Of a stretch of 64,000 nt of DNA, positions 45,369 through 58,202 are shown piece by piece (position 1 is the first letter of the stretch; the number at the start of each line of letters is the position of its first letter). Source of the DNA: Citrus sinensis (lineage: Eukaryota; Streptophyta; Magnoliopsida; Sapindales; Rutaceae); the NCBI RefSeq assembly GCF_022201045.2, contig NC_068559.1, positions 21,149,501 to 21,213,500 of the forward strand. The letters are read 5' to 3'. Below the pieces are notes generated by a model that had not been told where the DNA came from, ran no database searches, and worked only from the letters and a program-made list of their open reading frames with translations. Made by a program: the position numbers and the translations under genes.

Positions 45369-48300
45369 ATGAACAAAGGAAGTGGAAGAGAAAACCAGCA
45401 GGAGCGGGAGCAACACTGCTGCATTTCTCACGAATTTCTCAGAGCGGCAAACTGTAACCCTGACAAAATAGCCGTTATACATGCCGCAGCATCACCGTCT
45501 GATAGAAAATTGATCAACGGCTCTCCTTCTTCCTCTTATAATCCTCCGGTGTACGAAGGGGACGGTCGCTTCACTTTCTCTGAGGTGTTGGCGTCCGTTG
45601 ATTCCCTCAGCTCTCGCCTCCGCTCCATTCTCGATCATTCTGATGACCCGCACTTGATCCTACCCCTGACCTCAGGTTACTAGTTTTACTTACTTTTTAT
45701 TTTTATTTTTTTCGAATTTTGAAGTTTAATGCGAAAGTTTCAATTTTCAAATTTAAGGCTATGAATAGGGCTTTGCAATTTTCAGTACAAAGTACTTAAT
45801 AAGTGCTCTTAGATAAAAAGTGATTCTAGGTGCTTTTACATTAATAATTTTGATTCAAATTAACAATTTTGGCTTAATAGCAAGGAATAAATTGGATAGT
45901 GACATGCCCCTTCCTGTTGACATGTTATCTTCTTCAGCGTCTTTTGCATCAAATGAAGTGCAACCAGCTGCTGAGTTTATCAATGCATATAGACCAAAAA
46001 TTATCGGAGTATATATGCTGCCATCAGTGGAATACATAATTTCTGTTCTTTCAATTTTGAGAATTGGGGAGGCTTTTTTGCCGCTTGATCCTACGTTGCC
46101 AAAAGATAGAATATTATCAGTTATTTCTTCTTCAAATGTTGGCCTTATTATTGCACGTGGATCTTCGTTCAATGAAAGTGGCATCGGTTATTACCTGCTT
46201 GATAAATCACATTGGCTTATAGAAAGTGGCATTTGTCCGGTCTTGTGCTTTTCCATGGAAGAAAGGGTGGAAGATACTATTGGTCGGTCAAATATTGTTT
46301 GTCATTGTGAAAATGAGAGACAAAGATCATTCTGTTATTTGATGTACACGTCAGGGTCCACGGGAAAGCCTAAAGGTGTATGTGGCACTGAGCAAGGTAA
46401 GCAGTTATTTGAAAATTGCCTCTTCCGTGGGGCTTATCCAAAATTCTTGTTTCTGAGTGCTTTGATTTTCCTGTTTCCCTGCAAGATAGTACATATCGAT
46501 GATGTGATTCCTTTACTTTCTCTTTAAGGTCTTTTAAACCGCTTTTTATGGATGCAAGACCTATATCCCCTGCACGGAGAGGAGCTTTTATTGTTCAAGA
46601 CATCAATTAGTTTTATTGATCACTTGCAAGAATTTCTTAGTGCTATTCTTACTGCTTGTACGCTGGTTGTACCTCCAATCATTGAGCTGAAAAAGAATTT
46701 AATTTCTATCATCCATTTTTTGCAGGTACAATTTATCTGCTATGGTTTACGGCTACTGTCTGACTGTCCTTCCCGTTAAGCTTGTTATATGTGGGCAGCT
46801 TTATATTAGCTGTGGTAATGCGATTAAGATTGTAGCAAAACACAGAATTTAGTTGCCCTCACTAGCAGTTTTGGTGGTCAACAGAGCATTCACTGCTTGA
46901 TGGCCATATAGTAAATATCAATATTATGTTCTGAATAATAAAGAGAGGGTTAAACAACATCTTAATCATATCCTGGTTCTGTTAGATATTACCTGATCAA
47001 TTCATCATTATCATAAAAGCTTAAGGTTGTTCTTGCATAATGTTTCATAAATCATCTTTGTAGACTTGTAGCTTATAGCAGTTCTTGTTTACCAACATTT
47101 TTTTTGGATTAAAATGTAATGATTGTAATTAGACAGTAGAAGTACCTCAGTTAAGAAATGTTTCAGAAAGCTTAAAGTACAAGTTCTTTACAATTGTCAC
47201 AAGAATTCCGTTGTATGAAGAGGAGTTATTTGCCTGAAATAACTTGATTGTGATTTAGTTAATTTTATTCAATTTTTGTCTTCGTCCATTTTGTTGTTTT
47301 ATTTCTGGATCTGAGTCATTCTCTTACTGATATTCTGAGTCAATTATAAATGAGTATCATCTTTTGTCTTTTTATTGTAGGCTTACTCTATCAGTAGGCT
47401 CACTACTGTTCCATCACTGATGCGGGCAGTCCTTCCTGCTTTGCAAAGTCAGCATAATGTGCATGTTCGTAGTTCGTTAAAATTGTTAGTGCTGAGTGGT
47501 GAAGTCCTACCTTTATCCATGTGGGGTATTATTTCCAAGTTATTCCCCAAGATCTCTATCCTTAATTTATATGGCAGTACAGAGGTTAGCAGTTGAAAAT
47601 CTCATTTTTGATTTGTTATTTGATAAAAGTTATTAAATTGTGCTACTTTATCTCTTCTAAAGATATTCACTCGTGCCACTAATCTGGAATGCATGGTTAG
47701 GAAGTTAATATTCTGGAATCATTCTCAATTCTCTAATTTTTTATGTTCTTTCTTGTTTATCACATGATTGTGCATTCGATATTACAATGAATATTATTCT
47801 CTTATATGAGCTGAGAAAATGAAAATGCTTGCTCTTGATGCTAGTACTTGAAGGGTTGAGATAATGACTTGAAAAAGTTGTTGCAACAATATTGTGTGTC
47901 ACAAAGTCGTGCTTTTGATCTTAGGATGAAACAGTATTTCTATTATATGCCTTTCCTTGAATGCTATTCTTGAATAGATGAATAATTGGCTTGAGAAAGA
48001 TTTTTCACGTGTATCAGCTATCCTTTAGATTTTACATTTAATGACTTATATGTCCATTTTTGTATTAAGGTATCTGGAGACTGCACGTATTTTGATTGCA
48101 AGAGGTTGCCAAGTATTTTGGAGATGAACACTCTTGAAAGTGTACCAATTGGTTTACCAATTTCTAATTGTGATATAGTGCTTGTTGAAAGTGATACTGG
48201 TAAACCTGATGAGGGAGAAATATATGTTGGTGGTCTCTGTCTATCCAATGGATACTTTTCTGAATCAATTGTTATGCCTTCGGAATATGTAAAGTTGCAT

Positions 48301-51300
48301 AACAACTCCATTTGTAACTGTTCTGTCAGCTGTGGAAGCCAAATGTATTTCAGAACTGGGGATTTTGCACGACGAATTCAAAGTGGTGATTTGGTTTTCT
48401 TGGGTAGAAAGGATCGTACTATAAAGATTAGTGGGCAGCGTATGGCTTTAGAGGAGATTGAACATACACTAAGAGGCCATCCAGATGTGGTTGACACTGC
48501 TGTGGTTTCTCATAAACATCAGGGAGAACTTGTCATCCTTGAAGCATTTATAGTATTAAAAGAGAAGAAAACATCTAGTGAAGCATTCGTATCATCTATC
48601 AAGAGTTGGGTGAGCAATAAACTTTCTTTGGCTATGATTCCCAGCCGCTTTGTCTTTATGGACTCATTGCCAATGACTTCAAGTGGAAAAGTTGATTATG
48701 CATCGTTATCAGCTTCAACTTCTTTCACCATACCTGCTCAACATGATGCTGATGAAACTAAAGCTAGTGATCTTTTGCAAGTTATCAGAAAGGTTTCCCC
48801 TCTATAATTGATACTCTCTAACATAGTTATTGATGTAGTTATTAATGCTCCGAAAAAGTCTTGTTCTTTTGATTTGTCTGACACTTCCTGGACAATCATT
48901 ATTGTAAGGTAGTAAATGAGTCTTAATGTTCAAATTTGATTTATCTTCTAGCATATAATCTGTGTTTTACCATTTTCATTTTACTTCATCTTTAACATTT
49001 TACTTTCCACTAATCATTAAACCCTTCTCAACAACATTGCCTTATCAAAGAACTGAAACTGACTGTTTTAGAATGATTCTGACAGGCTTTTGGTGATGCT
49101 TTGATGGTTGAAGAGGTGTTGCACGATGACAATTTCTTTATCATGGGTGGTAATTCTATTGCTGCAGCATATGTTGCTCATAGCTTAGGAATCGATATGA
49201 GATTGATTTATAACTTTCCAACTCCATCCAAACTTGAAATTGCTCTTCTGGAGAAAAGGGAATTGTGCAATTTAGATGTTAGTGCTGATGCTAATTGGAA
49301 GTTGAATCGAGAAGAGGACAAGGAGCATCAGTTTCATTCAGGTTATTCTCCCACCAAAAATCATGCTGTTGTCTCTAAACGCTTGAAGGTGAATTCAAAC
49401 AAATATTTTAAACCAGAACTTAATCATGACAAGGATGGTTTCCCTTGGAATTTATCTTCAGTACCCATGTCCTGTTCATTTAGCCGCTGTAACAAGGTTA
49501 TGCATGAAGAAAAGTTCAGAGGGAATGCTCTATGTCATGTAAACTGGTCAGTAGAGGCTCCTAGAAATAAAAGAGGTTTTATTCAAGAATTGTGGAAAGT
49601 TCACATGGAATCTTGTGTTGATGCATCACCACTCGTTGTTCTTAAAGACTCGGATATTTATCTATTTGTTGGATCTCACTCTCATAAATTTATATGTGCT
49701 GATGCAAAAAGGTAGGGACCATACTATATGCACTTTGAAAATCAAGTTCTATCTTTTGTAAATTTCTAGCAAGGATTAAGGATGTTATGTTATGGCGACT
49801 ATTCGAGAATTAATCTTTTTATTAGCATACGATGCAGACTCCACAATAATGTTTGAATTTTCATTATCTTCTGCTGCAAATGATAGATTTTCGTTACTTA
49901 CAGATTTCATGTGACTTACAGTATCGCCTGAATTTATCTTTTATGGTTATAAGGATGACGTGTATGTACTTCATGGATCAGATAATGATTTTGTCACATC
50001 TTTGGAATGTTTAATGGCTGATGTAGTTGGAATTTATATGCACTTTATGCATCAGGCTATGCTTGTGTCTCATCATTGGAATGTCTAATGGCTAAAGTTG
50101 TTGGAGCTCGCAAGTCCTCTATCAATGCTACTTATCATTTTCTTTTAAATGATAAACGAAGGAGTGATGTTTAATATTTTACAATACTGTTTGTTAATGT
50201 TTGCCTCTAGGAATCCTAATTCTTTCTGAATGTGTATCATGCTCTAACCAATTCAGGATGAACTCTTCATCTTCTAACTTGACTGTTGTACCGTCACATA
50301 TCTTAGGAGCTCTGTCCTGTGGGAAATCAAATTAGAAGGACGGATCGAATGTTCAGCAGCAGTTCTTAGTGACTTTTCTCAGGTTTTCATTCAATTGTCT
50401 CTGCTTAATCATTTTGTTTCCTTCCACCCTTGAGAATTAGAAAGGATTTTTGTATATTTTTTGTATTTGGTTAGGTGGTCGTTGGATGCTATAAAGGGAA
50501 AATATATTTTCTTGATTCTTTAACTGGCGATATCTATTGGACTTTCCAAACATGTGGTGAGGTATGATAAGTCAAAAGCTTTATCATATTGCTTTCATTT
50601 CTTGTGTAGAAGTTCAATGTGCATCAATCTAGGATTAGTATTATTTTTTCTTACCAGTTTGCATTACTTTGCTGTCTTTGTGGTTCCTCTAGCATTTATT
50701 TCTTGGGTTTTAGTAAAATTAAATTGGAATTATGATTGATATTAACATTTGTTGAAGTTGCATCATGTTTTCTTGAGTTCAATTTGCTCTTGTCCATTCA
50801 TGTCAAATAATCAACCATTTTTTTGCTGGTCTGCTGACACTTCTGTTGTTGATTGCTTTTGCCACATTTGAAGGTGAAGTGTCAGCCACTTGTTGATGCG
50901 CCAAGACAGTTGATCTGGTAATTCTTTAGCGTGCTTCCTCTTGCCTTTTTCTTATGTTAGGCTAGGAATAATGAACGATGCACTCTAATATCAGAGATAA
51001 CCATGTTGGTTTGCCCTCTTTTGGGTTTCATATAAGGTTATTGACTAATCATTTGTGGAATTGTGGAAATTTAAGATTCTGCTAGTCAAAGTCTTGCAAG
51101 ATTAGGATTGCTTAAAGTGTTATATTTTAGGACTTTGGCATGACTTTTGAAAAGGTTAAATTTTGGATTAGCCCCCTCGTGAAATAACAATCTTCAAAAT
51201 ACTCTCAAACTATTGTAAACATCAACTTATCCCTATTTTTGTTAAGAAGATAAAAAAAATTATCATCAACATGCCCCTGGTTTCCCCTTATCTTTTAAAC

Positions 51301-54300
51301 AAAAATGAGGGTAAGTTGAGGTTTACAATAGTTTGGAGGTTATTTTGAAAGATTGTCATTTCACGAGGGGGTAATTTGAAATTAACCGTTTTGAAAAATA
51401 TCTCACAACTCTATAGTGGTCAGTTCAAGATTTAATCTAATGAACATGCAGGTGCGGCTCACATGATCACAACTTATACGCTCTTGACTTTCGAAACTAC
51501 CGCTGTGTTTATAAGCTTCCATGCGGTGGAAGTATATTTGGTTGTCCCGCAATTGATGAGGTAAATATTTTCAGTAAATTATTGATTTGTCTAATCAATT
51601 CTTTTGGCTTACAAAACAATTGGGAACGGAATACCTAATTCATCTCTGCAGGATTTTATTTTAGTTTATTCACTTGCAATCAATATTTTTATTGTTCATC
51701 TTTATTCTTGTAGTACAATATATCGCCTTTTGTTGTGATATATTTGTTCATATTTGTACATCTTGCCTAGAATAAGAGTGACATTCTTATCCTTGTGTGT
51801 TACCTTTTAGTTTTAACCAAGTCTGCCTGTAGCAAATGATTATAGCACCATAAGATCATGTCATTATTCTATTACTGTCTATTGGTATATGTTCTGAATG
51901 TACTTGTTGGCTTATTTACTTCATTGTTGTTAAATAATGGTACAGCTAATGGAACATTGTTGACTACTCTTCGTGCTTATAATTTATGTGATGTGTGATT
52001 CAACCTTACTGTAGGTTCATAACGTGCTTTATGTTGCATCTACCAGTGGCCGGCTTACAGCAATATCAGTGAAGGTAGAAGAGACCGCAAGTTAATCAAT
52101 TTATCAAGCCATTAACTTCTAGAAGGGTAGATTTTATTGAATAACTTGGGCTATATGAGCAACATCAATAGGACACATTGCTCTAATTGCAGTCTTGTAT
52201 GCAGCTACCTAACTGGATTTCAACTACATCCATGCCTATCTATGAATGGATCTTAGCCGTAAATTAGATACGTTAACTGTGCCTGCCTCATAGAGGTGGT
52301 ACAGAGAAGTTGTATATATATTTACTATCACCATCCTTGTTGCCTGGATTCTTTCTTTATAGTCAAATTAAATGTAATACTTCTGAGAGTTTGAACCAGA
52401 ATTTGTCTATTAACATGGTCATGTAACCAGGATATTCTATGAAACCAATCAAATATAATGTGTTAGGAGTCATACATGCACCCAATGCATAAATTTTATG
52501 CAAGCTGCTGTTAGAGGTGATTCCCATCAAATACTGCAACCTAGTTAAATATATTTAAGCTCAATTGACTAGTGTAAAATTGTGCAATTATTTAGCAGTT
52601 AAGCATCATATATTTCCTTTCTGCATGGTTGATATGTCCAAAAGAGTGTTGTCACCATGTTAAAACTCAGTAGTTTTTCCCTTCTAAAAAGAAATATTTG
52701 TTACTGTTGGTTGAATTGTAGGCATTGCCATTCCATACTCTGTGGTTGCATGAGCTAGAAGTACCAGTATTTGCTTCGCTTTGCATCACTTCTGCAAGTA
52801 GATACGGTATGTGCTTTCGACTATATCTCGTTAATAGCTGATTCTTGTGATCTGTGGAAGATTTAATGAATTATACTATTTATAGAAAAATAAAATATAA
52901 ATCCTTGATATTTGTGTGCCTGTTTTTGTGGCAGTTATTTGTTGCTTGGTGGATGGGCATGTTGTTGCATTAGATTCAAGTGGATCCATCATTTGGAGGG
53001 TATGGACTATCATTGTTTAATTTTCAAATTCATACCATTCTACTTATTACTTCATTTGGCAGAGTTATGTTGTATGTCTTTGCTTCATCAATGGTTACAT
53101 TATGCAATTTCATAATACTTTTTCAGTGTAGAACTGGTGGTCCGATATTTGCTGGGCCCTGTACAAGTTTTGCTCTTCCTTCTCAGGTAAAGCATCATCT
53201 TCAGGTTCGATGTTACAAAATTGTTAGTTATATCTTTTTTATTAAATTGAAAATCTCATCTGTTACTTCAACTTTTGTTAATAAAGCAGTAACTCTTGAA
53301 TGAAAAATACTATCATACCGTCAAGCAATTATCTCACATGTAAACATATGAAATGGAATTATGACTTAAAGGAAGTAACAATATTATCTCCAAAGGATAG
53401 TCTACATGGCTTATAACTCGTAGTGGAAGCAAGAGGTCATGGGTTCAAGTCCAAGGTGATATTTTTAGTTTGGGGTTGGGAGAGGTGGGGTGTAATGTTG
53501 AAAACAAAAAGAGGAACAAAATTGTTTCTATGATTAGAGCTGATGACACATTTATGAGACACATTCATTATGAAAGCCTTGATATTCAGTGATTTCATGA
53601 ATACGAATGGCTTCTACGGAAGCATTGGAGAAGATGGCGAGACATGAGTTTGGAGTCATAGAAACAGAATTCCTGCTTACTGGCTTAAATTTCATGATAG
53701 CTTTCATGTCTTGATCATGGTTATGACACTGATGAAATGGTTAATCACAGCCTTTTTGTTCTTCCAGTCAGTTTGATCATTTTTGCATTCAGGCTTATAT
53801 TTTATCCAATATAAATGTCAAGCTTCATTCCTGACCTAATTCAGAAAATGAGGAAAGTTAGAATTGGCTTGATCTAAAATTTTGCGCGTTTCCTCTTAAT
53901 GTTACAGGCACTCGTATGTTCCAGGAATGGAAGTATTTATTCTTTTGAACAGGTAACAATTCAGATAGCAATCTAATTTAGTTTTATGGTTTTGAAATCA
54001 AGAGTTTTTGGTGCGTGCTTTTTTGTTTTCTTGGACAAGATGATACTTGTAGATATGTGCAGACATGATCTACATTTAATTCGAAAAGCATAAACGGTGT
54101 TGAGATTGCCAGACAATAATTCTACCTATGTTTTGTGAAATCGTCATTTAAGATACTCTCATCAAGAAGCTACCGAAAACCAATCCTCTTTACATAACGC
54201 TTGATGTTCATGAGCTGTGTATAATTCAGGAAAGCGGGAATCTTCTTTGGGAGTACGGTGTTGGAGATCCAATTACTGCTTCTGCATATATTGATGAGCA

Positions 54301-54649
54301 TTTGCAATTGAAATCGGAATCCTCCCTTTCGATTGACAGGTAAAACAAACTACCTGTAGGACATGCAACGAAATATGACCTAGTACTGTAACGCATCAGT
54401 CTCTCCATTTCCAGGTTGGTTTGCGTATGTACCAGTTCTGGCAGCATACACATTCTTCGTGTCAATTTGGATGTCACCAGGAAGGAAAATCAATCGAAAG
54501 ATCCCATGGTGCAGGAATTCGCAAAGCGGGAGCTGCAAGGTGACATATTCTCTTCACCTGTGATGATTGGTGGCAGGGTTTTTGTTGGTTGTAGAGATGA
54601 TTATATTTACTGTATTGCCCTTGAAACCCAACGCCTAGAGGAAGAATGA
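45369..54649 (+). CDS. AAE19: Acyl-activating enzyme 19 / AASDH-like adenylation-carrier-propeller protein
   Basis: Seventeen exons: 45369-45675, 45881-46396, 46529-46725, 47381-47584, 48070-48792, 49086-49711, 50307-50382, 50475-50561, 50874-50917, 51452-51560, 52015-52074, 52722-52806, 52935-52999, 53127-53186, 53908-53952, 54230-54339 and 54415-54649, for 1182 residues. Every junction keeps phase. The adenylation domain shows [11 protein letters not shown] (about 259), LYGSTE (about 403), [22 protein letters not shown] (about 519) and the catalytic Lys615 in SSGKVDY. A carrier domain follows with the phosphopantetheine site GGNS (Ser673). The C-terminal third has WD/PQQ-like propeller repeats ([58 protein letters not shown]). 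This order matches Arabidopsis AAE19 and animal AASDH (U26/ACSF4). The substrate is not established in plants. Confidence 0.9.
51154..51388. mobile_element. Mutator-type MITE in an AAE19 intron
   Basis: A stem-loop element of about 235 bp with arms of about 90 bp. The left arm, from GGTTAAATTTTGGATTAGCC, pairs with the right arm ending GAAATTAACC. It is bounded on both sides by the 9-bp direct repeat TTTTGAAAA (51145-51153 and 51389-51397). A 9-bp duplication is characteristic of Mutator-like elements. It has no coding capacity and lies in the intron between exons ending 50917 and starting 51452. Confidence 0.8.
53397..53480 (+). mobile_element. SINE-like tRNA-derived fragment in an AAE19 intron
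   Basis: An A-box-like TGGCTTATAACTCGTAGTGG at about 53407 is followed by the B-box GGTTCAAGTCC at 53442-53452, in the spacing of a pol III internal promoter. No full cloverleaf forms, and the 3' boundary and any target duplication were not resolved. It is in the same orientation as the host gene. Confidence 0.45.
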
Positions 54650-55453
54650 AGAGTTGTTTTGTTTTCAATAATTCTCCTTTTCCAATTTTCTCCATTTCAG
54701 TTTTGCAAAGAGGTTTCTAACGCTAAAAATATCAAATGCATGCTTGCGTAGATGATCAAAACATTGAATCGTTGTTAGCTGTGGATCTTCTGGATCTTTA
54801 ATGTGAGATCTAAATCAAAATCCTAACTTTAATTAATTTCCCAAAATGTTAGAAATCAGTTCCTATGGCAAAATATTCAGGGAGCCATGCCTTCGGTTAA
54901 GGACCAAGGCACCACTTTCTTTTGATAACAATTTTTTTATTTTCTTTCTTGTTACATGTTTTTTTTTTCTATATATAGCAAATTCTATCTTATGCTACAA
55001 CAAAATTAGTTAAATTAGAAAAAGAAACCCCCCGTTGGATGCTGTGACTCATCTAATTTCTTGAAACCCAAAATGAACAAGGTCCTTCTGTGATTCGTGT
55101 AATTTCTTGAAACCCAAAATGCTTTCTCCGCTTTCCAATTCTTAAATCTCGTTGGTTTCTTCACACTTTTACTAGCCTAATAATTAGATTGAATCGTGCC
55201 CCAAATTGAACAAATTAATAAAACCAGTAAAATAGCTTATTTGAAAAACAAACCCCCCGCTATCATCGCCTTTATATACTTGATCTGTTTTGAAACTCTT
55301 TCTCTTTGATGGGCTCCTCCAAGTCTCCCATCCGCCGCCACCACCTCCTCCTCATCTAACCAAGAAATTAAATTTATCGAAGAGATATCAAGTTGATAGA
55401 TCATTCAATCAATTTTCATTTTTTGGGGTTCTTTTTCTTTTTCAAAAAGGAAG
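54650..55453. other. Intergenic DNA with the promoter of the membrane-protein gene
   Basis: The AAE19 3' end and the promoter of the next gene share this interval. TATATA lies at 55273-55278, about 175 bases before the start codon at 55454. A CATCTAATTT/GTGTAATTT TCTTGAAACCCAAAATG block is repeated near 55050 and 55100. Confidence 0.5.
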
Positions 55454-56020
55454 ATGGAGGAAAGAAAAGGAGATGCAAGAATATACATAATCTCAGGTTT
55501 TTTATTTCTTAGTGTTGTCTCTGGTGGAATTCTTTTAGGATTATACATGTTCCTGCCGGAAAAATATTCCTCGAATTATTATGCAGTCGCAGGGTTGATT
55601 CTTGTTGGTGTTCCTTGGATCTTTTGGTTCTTGGCTTACGTTTACAAATGTTGTTCCCCATCATATGATGAGAAGCGAAGCCTAAAAGGTCAGGTAACGC
55701 GCAGTAATACTGCATCGCCGGTAACACCATTGCAAAATGCAGCCAGCCCGAGAGCCAAGCCTACGTCCCCCACCGAGGAATTCCGCGGCGAGGAGTCTAA
55801 CAGTGGCCGACGTGTTCATTTTGGTGAAGTTATTGTTCTGGGAAATGAAGAAAAAGAGAGCATTAGCAACGTTGAAATTTGCCAAAATGCGTCCAGAGAA
55901 GAGCATTGGCGCATGATATGCGAAAGCCTAGAGGAATCTGATGATAGCAATTTAGCATCAAATGATAACAAAGGTTTGATTGATGAAAGGGGAACGGAAA
56001 TGCCATTGCCTTTGTTATAG
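55454..56020 (+). CDS. Small two-pass membrane protein of unknown function
   Basis: Intronless frame of 188 residues. Hydrophobic helices lie at about 12-33 (SGFLFLSVVSGGILLGLYMF) and 41-64 (AVAGLILVGVPWIFWFLAYV), followed by a Cys-Cys pair (KCCSPS) on the likely cytosolic side. The rest is a Ser/Pro-rich basic region (SPVTPLQNAASPRAKPTSPT) and a compact motif RRVHFGEVIVLG before an acidic tail. Similar small plant membrane proteins carry this RRVHFG motif, but I know of no assigned function. A TATA box lies 175 bases upstream. It is oriented away from RNR1, whose 3' end converges on it. Confidence 0.75.
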   Translation: MEERKGDARIYIISGFLFLSVVSGGILLGLYMFLPEKYSSNYYAVAGLILVGVPWIFWFLAYVYKCCSPSYDEKRSLKGQVTRSNTASPVTPLQNAASPRAKPTSPTEEFRGEESNSGRRVHFGEVIVLGNEEKESISNVEICQNASREEHWRMICESLEESDDSNLASNDNKGLIDERGTEMPLPLL

Positions 56021-58202
56021 CTGGATGTTAGATGAATATAGAGGTTAATTTTTTGTTGTGATTTCATCCATGCATGGACCAATTTGATGATATGAGCTAT
56101 TAATTGATGACAATATGTCGCCATGCAACCGTGATATCAAATGAGTGACTGTGACAAATAGAGAGAATAGAATGTCCATGGCCTAAATGAATGCCAAAAA
56201 GTTTATTTTTTGTCGACGAGAGAAGAACAATGATGTTCGTTGGCATGAGGCAACAAAAAGAATCAAGAGTTGATTTTCGATGGATCGTCGCTGGATACTG
56301 AAGTTGAATGCATTTTGCAGGAAACGGATTAATTTCAAAAGGTAGTGTTTGTGTATTATGATTTACATTATCAACAAGTTGAGATTGAATTATTTGATGG
56401 TGTGATATGAGAATTATAACTCTTCTTTGACTTGGGATTCTGATTTGGCGGAATCCAGGGCTATATTGAGATTGATCCAAACTTCTGAAGAACTATATGA
56501 TAAGGGTTTTCTTTAAAATAAATAAATAATGAATTTAAATGCCGTATCCAATTCCTAGAGCATGAAATGTATTTTGTGAAGTTAGTGAGCAGAGATATAG
56601 TCTAAGCGTTCAAACAATGGATATATATATTGAATCTTTATTGATTTATTATATGAATTAATGCCTTGTAAAAAAGCATGCATGGAGCTGCAACAAAAGG
56701 AGTAACCCTTAACACAGAATGGGAATTATTGACAATTAAATGTGCAATACATTTGAAAGAATTGCTGACTATAATCAATCAAATAGAACATATATATTCA
56801 ACGTTAAAAAAAAAAAATCGTGACGGCAAAGTGGATATTCATCATCCTCCGAAATTTTCAGTATAAAAGGTACGTATTCACTTCATATATGAGAAATTAA
56901 ATTCTTGATCTACAAAAAGTTCCAAGAAAATAATAGACCTAATAAAGGGTGCATTTGAGATTGAGGTTGGGCAGCTATAATTTAAAAACTACAGTATTAA
57001 AGTGTTTAGTAAACACTAACTGCTGTAACTTGAAAAATAATATTAAAATAGTATTTCACTTGTATCATAAAAAATCTATTATATCTTTAATAATTTTGTC
57101 AAAATCATTATTTAAAATTTATATTTATTATAAATTATTAATTTTTATTTCGTAGTTATAATTTTTTTCCACAACAATCGTAACTTAAAAGTACATCAAT
57201 TCCAAATAAAACCAAGAATCTAAATCAAGTGCTTCATTATAATTAGTAACCAAGAAATTAACTTAGTTACAAGACTCGTGTATCTCTATCTTAGGTGCAT
57301 CTACGTACCCTTTACCCATGGCTTGTTCTTCTCATTGCATCCATCACTCGCATCTTTTGGACAAAAATGCTTAATTCATGAGTGCTCAAAACGCATTTTG
57401 GTAATTGCATGCAGTAACAGTGACGGATGGCTGGTAATGGCCTCCTTAAACGGAAGAAATGAATGAATGGTTTAGAGGAGAAGCCACAGTGAGAGTGGAG
57501 CGTCTGGAGTGCATTTGAAATTCTTACACAGCCATTTGTATGCACTGTTTTACACTCTATTCAAATTTCCTTCACCCTTCAAACTAAGTTCAAAGCGGTT
57601 TAGAATTTTGATGATATAGCCTTACCTAAAATCCTGAAGATAGTGATGTTGTGGTAGAGCATGAAGATGTCGCGATTGCTGAAGATGTTGAAGCTGGTGT
57701 TCCTATTGTTGCTGGCAATAATGAAGTTGTTGAGGTTAATAGTAACCGCTGCAAATGGCGGTGCTGTTGCTGCTGAAGAGATCCCGCATGGTAAGGCATG
57801 AATAATTATGCATGAATTCACAAGAAGGCATACAATATCTCAAAGCAAAGCACCATATTTCAAACTTCTCATACCATTCCTAGGACAAAATCAGACCGAA
57901 AAATACATCACTGCAATCATGAGTGCAATACAAAATAGGAAACTAAATCAATAAATTGTTATCATTCAGGTTCCACAACATTCAAACTCTTAATACAGCA
58001 ACCCAGTACAAACTAGGAACTATATATTCAACAATAAATATTAACATATAAGCTATACAGAGCACTTTAAGTTACTTCACATTACAGTTACTTGATCATA
58101 TTTCAGATACCCATATCATCAAAACATGCCCTTTCAATTAAGGGTCTCTAACCTATGCCTGGGTACATGTTTTTAAGAAATATAAACCAAAATTTGTTCC
58201 TC
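56021..58202. other. Intergenic DNA between convergent genes
   Basis: No recognised family. A 46-codon frame at 57661-57801 (plus strand) encodes a basic N-terminus followed by a Leu-rich hydrophobic core (LKLVFLLLLAIMKLL) and could be a signal-peptide-like first exon or chance. The stretch from 57840 to 58202 is probably the RNR1 3' untranslated region and flank. Confidence 0.4.
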
